NCBI GenBank assembly: GCA_003415625.1
Contig: PYIU01000007.1
Coordinates: forward strand, 1,922,001-1,986,000
Direction of reading: 5' to 3'
DNA from: Aquanectria penicillioides
Taxonomy: Eukaryota; Ascomycota; Sordariomycetes; Hypocreales; Nectriaceae
Length of the DNA stretch: 64,000 bases
This document shows, piece after piece, positions 11,454-25,600 of this stretch. Position 1 is the stretch's first letter; each line of letters begins with the position of its first letter. The notes under the pieces are model-generated. The model worked only from the letters and a program-made list of their open reading frames with translations, was not told the origin of the DNA and made no database searches. A program made the translations under genes and the position numbers.

Positions 11454-14400
11454 GCTACCCGTTGTGGGTGCCGTTTCTTTTTGGGGCCATTTCTAGTTCC
11501 CTCCACTCCATCTCCATTTGCACAGTGATTGGGTCAACTCAGCGGCTAGTGTCTAGATGGTGAATTACCGGGTTGTCAATAGTGTGAATGCCATTGCTTT
11601 CCCACTTGTTCCATTTCCGATATCATGATCTGTGCTCTCTTTTTTTTTTTTTTGGCTTCCCCCATCAGGTAATGAGCTAGTCCAACGTTGCGTCCCACTC
11701 GGCATACAATACTGGATCTCTGTTGTTCCAGGAAGAGATGCAGATATGTCTTGGTCATCTTTCAATTCGAGCAAGACACATATCAAATTGGCACAAAAAG
11801 AGATAGGCGTCACGAAGGAAAAGCGTATGCTTAACCATACGGATGGCCTAGCGGCACTGCCAGTTGGACTTTGGTGACGGTGGCATCGTTTATCTCGACC
11901 CATGAGGATCTTCACATGGTGCCCTATGCTGTTGGCTGCATGCCACTCACCCGGTTCGGGTCCGATACGTCTATGCGGTCTCGATTGATGGTGCCATCAG
12001 AGCGTCGCTACTCTACCGCTCTCCCGGTGTGTCGGATCAGGCTGCAGTCCCAACCACACGGCAATAGCGGCAGGCCTGGCGAGTTCCGACTGTGAGTACC
12101 GCGGGTGGTTGCGAGTGTAACCATAGACAAGGAGGCCGGGATATTGCCCAGCAGTTATCAGGTCGTGTGCCAGATGTTCCGTGGAGCGTGGAGCATGGAG
12201 CATGGAGTGGTCTATGTGGATGGAGAACTGATACGGGGAAGCTCTCGATGCAGCCAGCCACAAGGCCAGCAGAAGCTTCAAGTGACCGGGCATTGTTGAG
12301 GGCAGCGACGGATTTCGAAGTCCCCAAAAACGCATACGCCCCAGTCCACGGCCCCGTCCTATTCAAAGTGGAAAGCCGTGGGTAGGGGTAGGGGGTGGAA
12401 AATGGCAGGGCGAAGAGGGCAACGAAACGTTACATGGCCAGCAGCGAAATGGTGGCACCGGGCCCCAGGCCAGAGGACCCAAAGCCACGGCTGGAACTGG
12501 GCTGAGAGGGAGGGGAGGAGTTTGGAGCCAGTCGCCCGATCGGGAAAGTTAACGAGGACAAATGGCAATGGCCGCAGTGACAGCGTCAATGAGGTAAGCT
12601 TTTGCGCGCGCCGTGCATTTCTCTGTTTCACGGTCAAATGTGTAAGTTGGTGAATGTGCAGCAAACGCGCCGTTGGTAGGACGCAGTCAGTCAGTTGCGA
12701 GAGGATTGGGTTTCCTAAATTAGATGAACCAGTGGGAGTTGAGCCAGAGGAGGGAGGGAAGCATGAGCATGAGGTAGTCTACATTCTCGTCCCCATCTCG
12801 TACATTCCCAGCGCTTGTGCAGGACAGGCCAGGATGCAGCCGATCGCAAGGCTGTGATGAATCCTCCAGTCAGCACTTGCGCTTGCACTCTAAACATGGC
12901 AGCGGCCTAGGCTGACTACATGCACACGCAGCCAGGCAGCTGAAGCTGGTGTCGACGGCTTCAGTCTAGGCGCCAAAACAGAGCAGAGCAGATGAGGCAT
13001 GATTCATCAGGCCAGTTCCATCTATTGTTAGACCGTCGGTAGGTGGCAGACGGCTCGTGAATTAGCTGGTGGCACCTCGTATTGGAGACGGCCCCCAGAG
13101 AAGGCAAAGAAATTAATTGCAAAAGCGGCCCTGGTGCTTGTAGCCAGTTCAAGCACGAGTGTCCCCGCTAGCAGCGCTGTAGTTTCGTTCGCCTTGGTCA
13201 TGTCATGAGATATCATGAGCAAGTGCATGTTACCAACGCCAGCCTTTTGGCGTTGGACTCTGCTTCTACCATGATACCTGCCTCTCTGCTCTCTTTCCAA
13301 TCCTCCTTGTTCGGAGCCTACAGTTTCAACGGCACCTTCCTATTCGGAACCAACCTGGGATGGCACTAGCACTAGAAAAAAAAAAAAAAAAGCGAGAGAG
13401 GTTTGTAAACTGGTGCCAAGGGCCAAGCCGGTAATAAGAGCCCCAGCGCCACGGGTACAACAAGCGCTGGCGCTGCAGTGGCTTGTGGTGCCCTCGAAGC
13501 CCCTTGGGCGGACGGATGTGACGGTGTCGGTGCCAATCACGGGGCAAGCCATTCGGGCCTTTCCTTCTGGGAGGTGGGGAACCTTATCGATCTGGGGAAG
13601 GGTGCCAGCCTGTAGCGTCCCGTAGCGGTCTGGTGGCAGTCTCACAGCGGGTAGTAGTGGCCTGTGAAGGCTTACAAAGTGCCTCTTTAGTGGCACTGGT
13701 AGTGGTGATGATGGTGGCCTGGACGGCAGATGCACTGAGGAGTGCAGCAGATGCGGCGCGATGCGATGTGATGCGATGCGATGCGATGTGCACCGCCGCC
13801 GCCGCCGCCACAATAAGCTTCTATGGTCAATTCCAAAGATGGTGCCAAACTCCAGCAGAGCCACCAGTCTAGCGCCAGTCGCGTTCCTTTTGTTCCAGTC
13901 TGACGTTTGACGGGCATCCAGCAGCACCTCGTGTATTCGTGCATGTCATCATCAACTGCGCCAGGCCAGGTCGGTTTCCGTCCGCTGACGGCCAGGTGGC
14001 GGCTCAGAGCCTACCATCGTCCCATGTTCACAGTAGCTACCATGTACTCCGTACCAAGACACTCTTCCATCCGTTGTGCGGCGTGCCACACAAGCCCCCC
14101 CCCTCAATCAACTCCAGACTGGTGGCTTGAGAACGGTGTGAAAGGAGATTGGCCACACCAATGGCAAGTGTCGCCCTTGACAAATCAGGTTGTTTGTAAT
14201 GGATTCCGTCCTTCACATCCACACCGGCACATGAGCTTGTCCAACATGCCACCCACGAGGTCAAGGACGAAGGTGCAAAAGAAGAAGCACAAAGGCAAAG
14301 GAGAGGAAAATAGAAACGCAGACAAGACGAGTGAAGCAAGAAAAAGGAAAAAAACAAAAGAGAGGAAAATATAATTGGAAGGGCCGCCAGTGGAATGGAG

Positions 14401-14890
14401 CGAGATTGTCCATCCCATGAATCACCCTATCACTGCGCCCTTCACCCTGCGCTTTCGGGCTTCCCTACCCCAGGGAATCCATGCTTGTCCACACCTTGCT
14501 CAGTGCTTTGAGTGGGCTTTCCTGTCCAACCTTTATGCGCTCGGGCCCGGTCATGATCCTGCCACATCTAAGCACATATAGGTTTGCATTTGTTGTGCTG
14601 ACTGCCTTCGGGGATCATCAATTCACGGACATTTCCTTTTACGTCCCCTGTCCCAAGGATTGAAATGACGGGGTTTAAAAAAAAAATCAGCGTCTCCTTA
14701 ACTTGCAGCAGGTACAGCATGGCGATCCGTCTGTCCTGGAAAGGAAACGAAGTACAGTGCATACAGACATGACTTGCTTTACAGGAGTCGTTCCTGCCCT
14801 CACGCGACCGCATTCCCTTGAGTAATCTTGGCAACGGTTTTTTCTTTTTGGCAGTGGCCTTCTGCCTAGATACCTAGGTACCTAGTCACC
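11454..14890. other. Intergenic, no supported gene
   Basis: No conserved protein or complete RNA gene is recognised here. Visible features are homopolymer A/T runs (11,640-11,654; 13,377-13,392) and the short tandem repeats near 13.76-13.81 kb. The open frames present are short, overlap on both strands and resemble no known family. Confidence 0.6.
13760..13809. repeat. GATGC pentanucleotide and GCC trinucleotide repeats
   Basis: A run of (GATGC/GATGT) units at about 13,760-13,790 is followed at once by five GCC units at 13,794-13,809. It is a compound microsatellite in non-coding sequence. Confidence 0.8.
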
Positions 14891-16012
14891 TCCGTAGTTG
14901 ATCCAAATTGAAATTCTTCCACCTTCAAACACCGGCATCAAACATCAAACAACTCAATTGTTCACTTGTCCCTCTCGTACGCGCAGTCAATTTCTCTCCG
15001 CAACTTGTTTTGCCCTCTCTCGATGCCAATTCCTCCGTCACCTCGCTCTTCCCCCCAGTCGTCTCGCAGTTCTCGACCGCACCCTCCCATCGTCACATCT
15101 CTCCAGCACGGTGCTGCAACACAACAGCCGCCAACCGCGGAAGGTAACCCAAGATAGTCAACCACGAGATCGAATACAGCTCAGCACGGCATCAAACACA
15201 GCCTACCACATCTCAGCATCCACCAGCTTAGCGATCCTTCCCGAACCTAGGGCGGATCAGTCCCTGGCCAAAACTTATCGGGCCTTGTGCACACTCGTGT
15301 CGGAATCCCTACTATCTCATGTCTCCAGTCAGTCGTCAAGGTCGAGTGCAACCAGCCAATCACCCCAGATATCCATCACTGCCATATCTCCCCCCCCTTC
15401 TCCCCTCCCCCGCGCTGTCACGTAGCTTGCGAGAGTCTTGTGCGCCTGTGTGGACCGACAAACCAGTCCCATTCGGTACGTCACTCGTTCCGTCGTGGCT
15501 GATCGGCGGATCCTCGTTGTCCACCTGCTCGCCGCTACCACCACGTTATCCACCTCGCCTTTGAGTCTCACGCCGTTTCGATAACTGGCGACTCACAGAT
15601 TGCTACCTGCCATCGACCCCTGGTCGCCGCTTTGTTTCTTTCTGATACCGTGCCGGCTACCACAACACGGGCCTTATTGCAGGGGTTATTTTTGGGCTTC
15701 CCCAGTTCCTCTCACTCTCACTCTCACCCTCACCCTCACCTCACCTCCCCACTCCCTCGGCTCCTCCCTCGGCCACAGCTACATTAAATCCAATCCTGGA
15801 CCCCTACCTCCCATTCATTAACTCCCTCGCTTTTTTTACCCACCCAAGCTCAATCCTATTAAACCATTGAAGCTCCCCCACCACTCCTTTCACCCCAGTA
15901 CTCCTTCAACCGCATTCGAGGTCGACCTCGTCACTCAACCCAAGGTGCAGCCATCACCTTTCTCACCACTGCCGATCCCCACGCAGCCTCAACTGCACTC
16001 ATCATCGCCAAC
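14891..16012 (+). promoter_or_regulatory. Probable promoter and 5' leader of the UNC93-like gene
   Basis: This stretch is strongly pyrimidine-rich on the plus strand, with repeated CTCTCA/CCCTCA units at about 15,710-15,755 and many TC tracts, as is common for promoters and long leaders of filamentous fungal genes. It ends with CCAACATGG, an acceptable context for the ATG at 16,013. No TATA box is obvious. Transcription start and possible leader introns cannot be set from sequence alone. Confidence 0.45.
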
Positions 16013-17654
16013 ATGGGCAACGAAAAGCAAACCCCCGAAACCACCGCCAATGTTCCTCCCGCCAATTCGGCCTCTGCCAGCCCCGATGGACAGAACTACC
16101 GCCCCGCTGGTTGGATGTACAAGGGCTTCAAAATCGGCGGCCAAGAGCTGTGGTATGCCTCGCCCAAGGTCCAGCTCTTCATGGTGGCTCTAGTCTGCTT
16201 CATGTGCCCGGGAATGTATAATGCATTGACCGGTCTCGGTGGCGGTGGTCAAGTCAGTGCCACTGCTCAGGATCACGCCAGCACTGCCCTCTATAGTACT
16301 TTTGCCGTTGTCGGTTTCTTTGCCGGAACCTTTGCCAACCGGCTTGGTCTGCGCCTGACCCTCTCCCTTGGTGGTTTTGGTTACTGTATCTATGCCGCCG
16401 CTTTCCTGTGCTACTCCCACACCGAGAACATCGGCTTCGTCGTCTTTTCCGGAGCTCTTCTCGGTGTCTGTGCCGGTCTTCTCTGGACTGCTCAGGGTAC
16501 CATCATGATGGCCTACCCTCCCGAGCAGAGCAAGGGTCGCTACATTTCGTGGTTTTGGGTCATTTTCAACATGGGCGCTGTCATTGGTGCCCTGGTAAGT
16601 CGACCCTCCTTCTTCTCGCTGCAGGCTCGCATTCAATACGCCTAACACAATCTGGTAGATCCCATTGGGTCAAAACATTCACAAGACGTCTGGTCCAGTT
16701 ACCGACGGAACCTACGCAGCCTTCATCGTGCTCATGGCTATCGGCGCCATCCTTGCCCTCTTCCTCTGCGATGCTGACAAGGTCATCCGAGAAGACAATA
16801 GCAAGATCATTTTGATGAAGAACCCTTCGTGGAAGACGGAAATCATGGGCCTCTGGGAGACTCTCTACCAGTCTCCCTGGATCCTTCTGCTCTTCCCCAT
16901 GTTCTTCTCCTCCAATATTTTCTACACCTACCAGACCAACGACATGAATGGTGCTCACTTCAACGTCCGCACTCGTGCTCTAAACAACGTTCTCTACTGG
17001 CTTGCCCAAATCATCGGCGCCTTCATCATCGGCCATCTCCTTGATCTGCACAGTGTTCGCCGAAGTGTACGAGCCAGGGCTTCTCTTGTCGGTCTGTTCG
17101 CGCTGACCTTTGTCATTTGGGGCGGTGGTTACGACTGGCAGAGGCAGCAGCCCTCGCGAGCAGTCTCCGCGGCAGACGACTATACAAAGATCGACTGGAC
17201 TGATGGTGGCAAGAAGTACATTGGCCCCATGTTCCTCTACTTTTTCTACGGCCTCTACGATGCTGCTTGGCAGACTTGCACCTACTGGTACATGGGCGCT
17301 CTGTCCAACAACGGTCGCAAGGCTGCTAACATGGCTGGTAAGTGAACCGCGTTATACCTAGCTGACGATAGGCCACTTTACTGACTACAACGTGCAGGAT
17401 TCTATAAGGGTATCCAATCCGCTGGTGCTGCCATCTTCTGGCGCCTTGACGGTATGGGCAAGTCATTTGACGCCATTTTCGGCGCTACCTGGGGTTGCCT
17501 TGCTGCTTCTCTGCTTATTGCGGCCCCCGTTATTGTCATGCGCATTCAGGACACCATTCCAATTGAGGAAGATCTCAAGTTCAGTGACGAGACCATTGAG
17601 GATGTCATTGCTGGACCCATGGTTGAGCAAAAGAAGACGGAGGCTGAGCCGTAA
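16013..17654 (+). CDS. UNC93-like (DUF895) MFS-fold membrane protein
   Basis: Three exons, 16,013-16,594, 16,659-17,337 and 17,398-17,654, give 505 residues. The introns are 64 and 60 nt with GTAAGT donors, TAG and CAG acceptors, and a CTAAC branch site in the first; phases agree. The product is a multi-pass membrane protein with the layout of fungal UNC93/DUF895 proteins. A short hydrophilic N-tail is followed by PAGWMYKGFKIGGQELWYASPKV, written here as the PAGWMYKG and ELWYASPKVQ segments. Next come Gly-rich helices (GLGGGGQVSATAQDH), the conserved WTAQGTIMMAYP segment near residues 160-172, and YFFYGLYDAAWQTCTYWYMG in the C-terminal half. About 12 helices are expected. The tail is acidic and cytosolic (EEDLKFSDETIED). 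Family members are usually described as ion-channel regulators or putative transporters; the substrate is unknown. Confident of the family, not of the function. Confidence 0.9.
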
Positions 17655-20600
17655 ATCTTCATAGGTTGAAGGGCGCCATGCGTTTTAATTCGTTTTAACA
17701 CATTACTTAATGATGGAATGGGTGCAGGCGGCAGGATGAAGCGAAATGAATGATACCTGGTTGGGATACTTGAGCCACACGGACAGTCAAGTTGAATTGA
17801 GATTTCAGAAATTACCAAAGATGGTAACAACATGAAGGCTATTACTTGTCTAAACGAACTATGAATTACTTGTTAATGCCCAAACCGTGATAATTCCATG
17901 GCATAATTTATGTCATGGTATATGGATGTTCTATGCACTTGTCTATTTGCCAATGCCCAACGCCAATTCCGGGAACGGTGCTGTATCATGATCAATGTAT
18001 ACCATACCAACAGAGAAGAGGCCAGATCTTCAACAAAACTAGACAATAAAAATGACCGAGTATTATTGAGTAATTTCAGAATTGTCTCCTTTAACTACCT
18101 ATTTCCTTGCGTTGTTGAAACAAGTCACTGAGGCTCTCGTCGAGATTGACTTATAGTCAGTCGATGCTGCGAGACGAGGAGTCATGGCAGGTGCACTCAC
18201 GGCGATCTCTCATTCTTCTGTCGAGACGAAACCGGGTTTTGTTGTATAATATGATCTATTATGAGAATTCAAGAAACTATAACTGCATGAGATATTACTA
18301 CGGTAATGCTGTCTTATTCCATGCCAGTCAATGCGTGGAACGGTCTCTTTCATATTCAGACCATAAGTCGGGGGATGCCTGGCACAACCAACCAACTTCA
18401 ACCCAGTCATTATTCCGTTGATCCGACATGAATCATATTATAGAGCAAATTCTTCCAGATTTCAGGGCCAGAACAGGTTCCGGAGGCCCGATGTAAGTTT
18501 CTCGGAGGTCCAAGAAGGGGGGTGGGGGGTGGCCGTGTACCGTAAAACACCACTGTTTCGTCGACTTGGTAGAGTTGGCAAGACGAGAACAACTAAAGAC
18601 ACCGGCTCAAGCCTCGTTCTCAAGTTTACGTCCGGTTCAACAGCCATGGCTGGCGGAATGGAGTAGGTGGATGCCCAGCCGCTAAGAAAAGAGGCTTGGA
18701 CCAAGCAGTCAATTTAGCTTCTTCGACAGTCTTCTAGAAGGTTGAGTTTACCAAATCGGGCGATCTGTTTTAGCAACCCCTCAAAAAAAAAATCTTGAAA
18801 CACACTTCCCACCATGTACGGATAGTGAAACGCAAGGTCCGCATCACCATGAGTCAAGGAAAAGTCAACCAACCCATCGCTAGCCACATAATGTTGCGAT
18901 CCCACGTGGAATTGGCAGTTGAGCTAAAGGGCTCCCAAAATATCCACCTTTGTGTTTTCGCATTCCACAGCGTTTCGGGTCTGACCGAGAATCTGGATTG
19001 AATCTAATTTAGTCAAGTCTCTTGCTTCCGGCTTGTTGCTAAACTCGCCAAACAAACCAACCCCCTATAGCACATGCGGGATGTGTAGGTCACATGCAAG
19101 GTACGGTTTGCTACTTGCCAGATATGGCCGGCTTTAAGGGAGGCGAGATCCGATTTCGCGAGACAAGCCAACTATTGCAAGAGTCGTTAGTCGTCAATAG
19201 GGAGAAGGTGGCGAGCGAAGAGTCAACACATGACATTCCTTCTGGTGCCATCTCGTTTCAGGTGTAACATGGGAAATCGAGAGTTATCTGATTGTCACAA
19301 CATAGTGGAAGACCTCATTGGCGGTATCATTTACTATAGGTTTTCACAGCAGATCGATGCACAGTGCAATATTGAAGGATGAATGAACTCTGTATGACTT
19401 CAACTTCTATAAAAGAGAGTACACGTGAATTGGCCGAGGCCAGAAGCTGACAGGGTCGTCGATGACACTTTCATCATCGTACATGATGGGTCGAGAACCA
19501 CGATATTGCCAGGGCACATGGGACACGAGGTTGGGATAACCCAGTGAAGCATCGAACTGAACGAGACATCATGAAGGGTGAGCTGGTCAAAGGCCTGGGC
19601 GTCTTCCTATCTCAGACCCAGGCAGCCACTCACACTCCTCACAGCACGACCACGGCCACGGCTCATATCCGTCGGCAGGCGGGAAAATATAATCAGATAC
19701 ACAAAACGGATGGCTGTGGCTTGAGACCAGCCATCACCCCTGCTGCAAGGTCTGGAACAGCTCTGGACACTGGATAAAACGCACTTGATGAAGGACCTTG
19801 GGCGCTTTCTGGTGGTTGGTCTGTGGCAGCTTTCCCGCGACACCCTTGCAGGATGCCAGGCGGAACATGCAAACAAGCATGAGAGTCCGGGCGGCAAATC
19901 CAGATGTGATGTGCTGTCTGAGACTGTCGCCTTTAGGCAGCATGGCAGAGGGAACTGCCAGCCGGTCCTAGACGCAAACATCGACTCATGCTCCCTTCTT
20001 TCTCGCGTCCGAAGGCATCAGAGACTGCCAGTGAATCGTACGTAGGCTTGCTCGGGCTGCCAATGACGATCCTAGCACAAGGTGTCTCTCCTAATTCGCT
20101 CCCTTTCAACTCAGCGCGTAAACCCAAGTGGCGGGAAGACGAACACCATACCATAGAGCTTGTTGTCCTTTACGTATATCTCACAGTGACATCTTTATTT
20201 GAGTCTTCTTGAAAGATGTGTCGGCCAGTTGTTTTGATGCACAATCTCGCATGATTGAGAATATCCCAAAGAAGGCCACACCGCTTGTAGACCACTAACA
20301 ATACCGACCTGACAAGTCGGCTCTCGCGGGTTCCTGAACCCCCTCCTGAAACATGAGGTCCTAAATGTGAGTTTTTTTTTTTTCTTCTTTTTTTTTCTAT
20401 TTCCCTCGGCGAGCGAGTGGCAACAATATTGGTCGTTACGAGGATCGGCGTGCAAAAGTTCTCGTGGATGCGGTGAAACGCGATGCCTCATGGCCCTACA
20501 GAATGGGCAGAGACGATCACAGTCTCAGAAGCCATTATGCATGAACTCAGGGGAATAAAAACACCTGAGCGATGTGAATTTTACAATGATGCAAAACACC

Positions 20601-22679
20601 ACGAGGGTGGGTCTACACTCGCAGCGGTAATCAAACACAGCAGCCAGAGCCTGCCTGTCCTTGCGTTTTGCTGAGACCTGTGGCTGGGCCTTGGATGGCC
20701 GAGATTCCCAGCCAGAAGCAAGCAAAGAAGCCGGGTGGCTCGATCCTTGGCGGTCGGCGTAGTAGAATTAACATGTATGAGATGGGTGCTAATGAACACG
20801 TCACACAAAGGGCGTGCTATCCCAAAGCCATGCGGGCGAAAGATTCACAGGCGCGTATCTGGGCGGCATCATCGGCTTGCAGGCGGCTGTCTAGGAGACA
20901 CTCTACATAGGTTCGATCTCAAGAGCACATGCGTCGATGCATAACTGTCTTGTGAAACGGCGGAAGGGACTTTCCCGTCCACGATTGACACGCAAGCTCT
21001 GCTTGGCCTGATTAGGCCGTCTGCTCGTCTTGTAACAAATAGTTGGAGTAGGACGACGTCAAGTTGCGTCCGAGGGCGTTCCCCGCACAGATCAATAGAG
21101 AAATGGCGCGACGAGGGGATTCATGGATTCACTTTTGGCCCTCGCCATATACACACACAATGCCTCTCTGCGACGATGGTTCGGGATTACGACGCATCGC
21201 CAATGTTGGCCAGCGCTTGCTTTCCTCCCTCTTCTCTTCTCGCACACAGATAAGCCAACGAGGAGAGTTTGACAAGGTTCTTTTCGCAAAACCTTGGCCC
21301 GTAATTGGTGACTAGGTCAAGGGACCTATTGTCATAGTCGTTGTCGTGAATTGAGAACAGAATGCCGAATTGGATGACAACCTAGCAGCGCCCAATAGAA
21401 TCTCAACCAACCAGGCACGATCATACGGAGACATTGCGTAGCCACCCAACCGAAACTACTACCGACTGCAAATCAGGCCAACAACATTCACCAAGCAATG
21501 CAAAGTCTACAGCCTCAACCAAGAAATTCTAATTCTGATTCTAATTCTAAACTAAATACAGACCAAAATGCTCTCATTCAGCATTTCAGCATTCCATCTA
21601 CACGTAATGTGCTTGTCTCAACTGTTCGCCACGAATGCGGCAGGCATCGCCCCGCGGGCGGTTGCCAACAACCACCCCCGGATGCGGCGTGATATTCATA
21701 GTTCACCTGGCGCAACGACAGGCTTGAACGGTCAAACTAGCACATTTTCATACAAGCGGGTCAAAACATCGACGCCACAGGCGGTGTCAAGGGAAACCGT
21801 GTTGAATAATTCCTGTCATTCAATGTAGCGAGACGCTCCCGCATCTGGGCATCCAGCCCTTCTTACAAGGTAGGTAGATACATACACGGGCGCCACTCAG
21901 TTGTCGTGGCACCCAAAGAAACAAATCCGACCCAGAGTCGCTGTCGATCCTCGCGCAGACGACAGCCTTCCATTCCCATTTTGCAGACAAGTCGACATTC
22001 CTAACCGCCCTAAAAGTAACAGAAGAAAACAGGGGCTCAAAGACATCCGCCAAGCCCACCCAACCCGTCCAAGACCTGACCCATACCATTTTTTTCAACG
22101 CCTCGCCGTATCCGGCTGGAAGAGAGAGTAAGAAGATTGTGGGGGATAGCGATAGTGAGAGTGTAACAAGTGAGGCCAAGAAAAAAAAAGGTCGTCGACT
22201 GGTACCCAAAGAATTGGGCAGCAAAGTCAACATCGGACCAGATGGATAAGAGTAGGGGGGTGCCAAGGCGGGTCGTGATTCCAAAATGAAATTATTTTCC
22301 GTTGCCTTTCCAGACTCCCCAGCCCATCTCGGTTGTCTTCCCAAGTCCCTTGCGAGACGGTTGCGTATAGAAAATTGTAGCCAGGTCGAAACAGAGACCA
22401 CTTGCGCTGCTGCAAAGCGCTACTTGGGTCTAATTCGAGTCGACATAAAACACGTAGAGAAAAAAAATAGGCCCCAGATGCAAACGCCGGTGTGCTGATG
22501 TATATAATAATCATGATAGACATGTCGATGTTTTCCCATCTGCTAAAGACCAAAAAAAAAAAGAAAATCGGGGTATCAAAGACGAAAGTAGGTACTGATG
22601 GTTGAAAATATGTGCGCGCGGTTTAAGAAATTGGCGTGTTGCCCGAGCTAGTCGGGAGGGGTTGATAGGACAAGTGATT
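17655..22679. other. Intergenic, no supported gene
   Basis: About 5 kb between the convergent UNC93-like and RasGEF genes. The two ends should hold the 3' untranslated regions of both genes. The middle contains only short frames without recognisable motifs, several A/T homopolymers (18,782-18,791; 20,371-20,399; 22,551-22,563), and no tRNA-like A/B box pair that I could find. Confidence 0.55.
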
Positions 22680-25600
22680 CTACACTTGTGTGGGTGTAGG
22701 GGGCGGGTTGCCTCGGTCTCGGGACATCCAGCCAAAGAGATCAGTGCGGCTGCTTCCGGCGCCGGCCATGGTGCCTTGGGGCTCGAGGGGAGCGCGAAGG
22801 GCAGTCTCGCGGGGCTCGAGAAGGAGACTCTTGCGATAGTAGCTAACCTGGACGTTGCCCTGGTCGCCCTCACGAACTCGCTTGATCTGTGCAGACATCC
22901 AGTCCTGCATATCAGGAAGCTCAGTAAGACGGTAGGGGATCTGGAAGCGCTGGAGCTCGCCAATGATCTTGGCAGTTCGAGTGTGCTTGTCGAAATTGAT
23001 GACGGTGATGCCGTTGACACCGTCGTCCTCAGACTCGGAGCCGAGAGACATTTGCTTCGTGGCAGGGTTGCCAATGTCGACAAAGGTCAGGTCAGTAAGG
23101 TACATGCCCAGGAAGGGTAGGCAAGGAGGAACGTGGTCGTGGAGGCGAGTGCGCAGAACCTTGTTGTTCTGGGAAGGCTCAACAAGGGCCTGCAGAGTTC
23201 GAAGCATCTCCTTGCGCTTGGTAGACACGACGTCCCAGGTCTTGCGGAGGCGGCTAATAGTGCTGCTGTTGAGGCTGCAGATGATGGCCATGAGACCGTC
23301 GTAGTTGTGGAGCTCAAGGCACTGGTGGGCAATCTTGATCCACTGCTTGATGACGGCCGCACGCTTCTTGATCTCAGGGTGCTCCAGGATGGTCTCAGCG
23401 ACGAGGTTAGAGAGATCAGTGGACAGGGAGGACATGGCCTTGACGTTAGGAGCGTCAACGCCACCCTTCTTCATCCATTGGGAGCCCAGAAGCTCTTCGG
23501 GGAGGATGGAGCAGAAAATGTTCATCTGCTTAATGGTCAACTGGCGAGCAATCTCCAGAGGCTCGAAGTCGAGGATTGTTGGGTTCGTAGCGCCCAACTT
23601 GAATGCGGCCAACAGGTTGGTCTGGCTCTTGGAGATGGCCGACTGAGGCAGGGGAGCATCGGCCGGGACATATTGGGCAATGGAGGTGTTGGTCTTGCCC
23701 ATCGAAGACACAAGGCGAGGAACTAGTGATCCCTCTCCGGACACTCGCTGAGCGAGCTCCAGGAGTCGGCGACCAGCAGATGGGAGAGTCGAGCCGAGCT
23801 TGAACTCAGAGAAAGGTATGATGAGGCCAAGAGCCTCACGGTCGGTCTCGTCTCTCCAGTGAGACTCCAGCCAGCCCTTGAAAGCATTGTATACTCTCAG
23901 TCTGACGGGTCCAGCCATGTGGGTAGAGTCGCTGACGTAGTCGTAGCGCTCGATGAGAGCCTCGGCCAGGCGCACCGGAGTGCAAAAGAGTCGAAAGGTA
24001 AGGTAGAAGGTGGAGACGAACATGGCATCGGGAGTGGACTCGTGGGTGGTAAGTCGCTCAACCAGAGCCTGGAGGGAGCCACCAGTGACGAGGCCCTCCT
24101 TGTTGAACATGAGTTCATGAGCAAAGGTCTTCTCCATAAGGCGGCACTCGACGTCGTCAACTTCCTCTGCGTGGGTGGAGCTAGTAGTGGTGCTCAGGTC
24201 AGACATGGAAGGCTGGCTCCTGGGAGCTAAGGTGTGGTCGGGAGTAGTGGCCCGAGTCGAGGACTGAGAGATGATGCTAGACTCAGAATCCCGGCTCAGG
24301 TAGGTAGCGCTGCTGCCGGCGCTGGAAGCCACCATGCTGTCAAAGCGAGATGACGAGTTGTAGTCATTGTCGTGGCTGCTATCGTCGAGGGTAATGTCAT
24401 CGGAGGGGAGGAGGCTGGTAGACAGCTTGGGCAGAGGAGGTAGAGAAGGTCGAAGGGAGGAGATTGAGGAGGCCATGCTGGAGACATTGTCATCAGCTGC
24501 AGATGAGGGTCGGGAGGAGGCAGGAGAAGGATTCTGGGGAGTCTGCTCCTCGGTCGGGGTAGTAGCCTCCTGGGGAACTTCGGGTAGAGGCTTGTCGACG
24601 GCAATAAGCGTCGTTCGTCGTGGAGCGGGGGTGGAGGAGCCAGAGCCCGAGCTGTGGTGCGACTCGTCAACGGAAGCGTCGACAGACTCAGAAATAGAGT
24701 TGGTCCTAGTGCGTTCTTCAGAAGCGATGTCGAGGATGATCAAGTCGATGCCGAGGCTGCTGCTCTCGAGCTCGAACTCGAAGTCGCCGATGCGCTCGAT
24801 GGCCACCTTGGCCTTGGCGACGCAGTCACCAGCGGCGCGGACGCAGCCCGTGGCCGAGGTGAGAAGGATGCTGTTGTCCTGGGGCATGATCACATCAGCC
24901 TCTTCGGACGCAGCGTTGGCCAAGGTGTCGCGGGCGGAGAAGACGAGATCTTGAATTCGCTCAAACATTGTTGCACGCGCCAGAGCCAAGGCCTCTGAGC
25001 TGGCGTTAATGTGTTCATAGACGCCGTCAACAACGGCCAGAAGCTCTCCACCAGACAGGGCCGACTGCTTTATGGCAGAAGCTAGTTCGGGGCGGGATTG
25101 GGACTGCAAATGTAGGCGGCCGATGAAGGAGCCGAGATGGGAGAGGAAAGTGTCGTGTGTACGATTAAGCCGTTCTGAGACGAGATGATGTGCACGGGAC
25201 AGAGGTGATGGACCTGCCAGTGAAACTCGATGCGAGATGGATGCTGACAGGCGGTGAGCTTGGACCAAGCTGGCCTGCGACAATCGGTTTGCAGTCAGGC
25301 CTGTGGGGGAGGTGAGGTTGAGGGAGGACAGCCTCTTATTAAAAATGGCCATGGTTGTCTGGGTGCTCTCGCTTGACTCGGACGTTGCAACGCTCGTCGC
25401 GGCTTGCGAGTCTGTGTCATTGATGGAGCGAGGCGTCCGTTCATCGAAGGTTGCCTGGTCCGCGGGCGGCGTGGGTGGCACGTAGCTTTCCTCTAGCACG
25501 GTTGCCATAACCGTCACTGAGGCCGGCGCACGGGCCCGTCGATCCTCCTCCAGCACCTCGTGGAACCGGGCGCCCTTAGTTACAATCCGGAACGCCTTCA

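Noticed and set aside
14898..15425. 175-codon plus-strand frame upstream of the UNC93-like gene
   Set aside because: It is Ser/Thr/Pro/Leu-rich from translating a pyrimidine-rich leader, several overlapping frames are equally open, and no motif is present.
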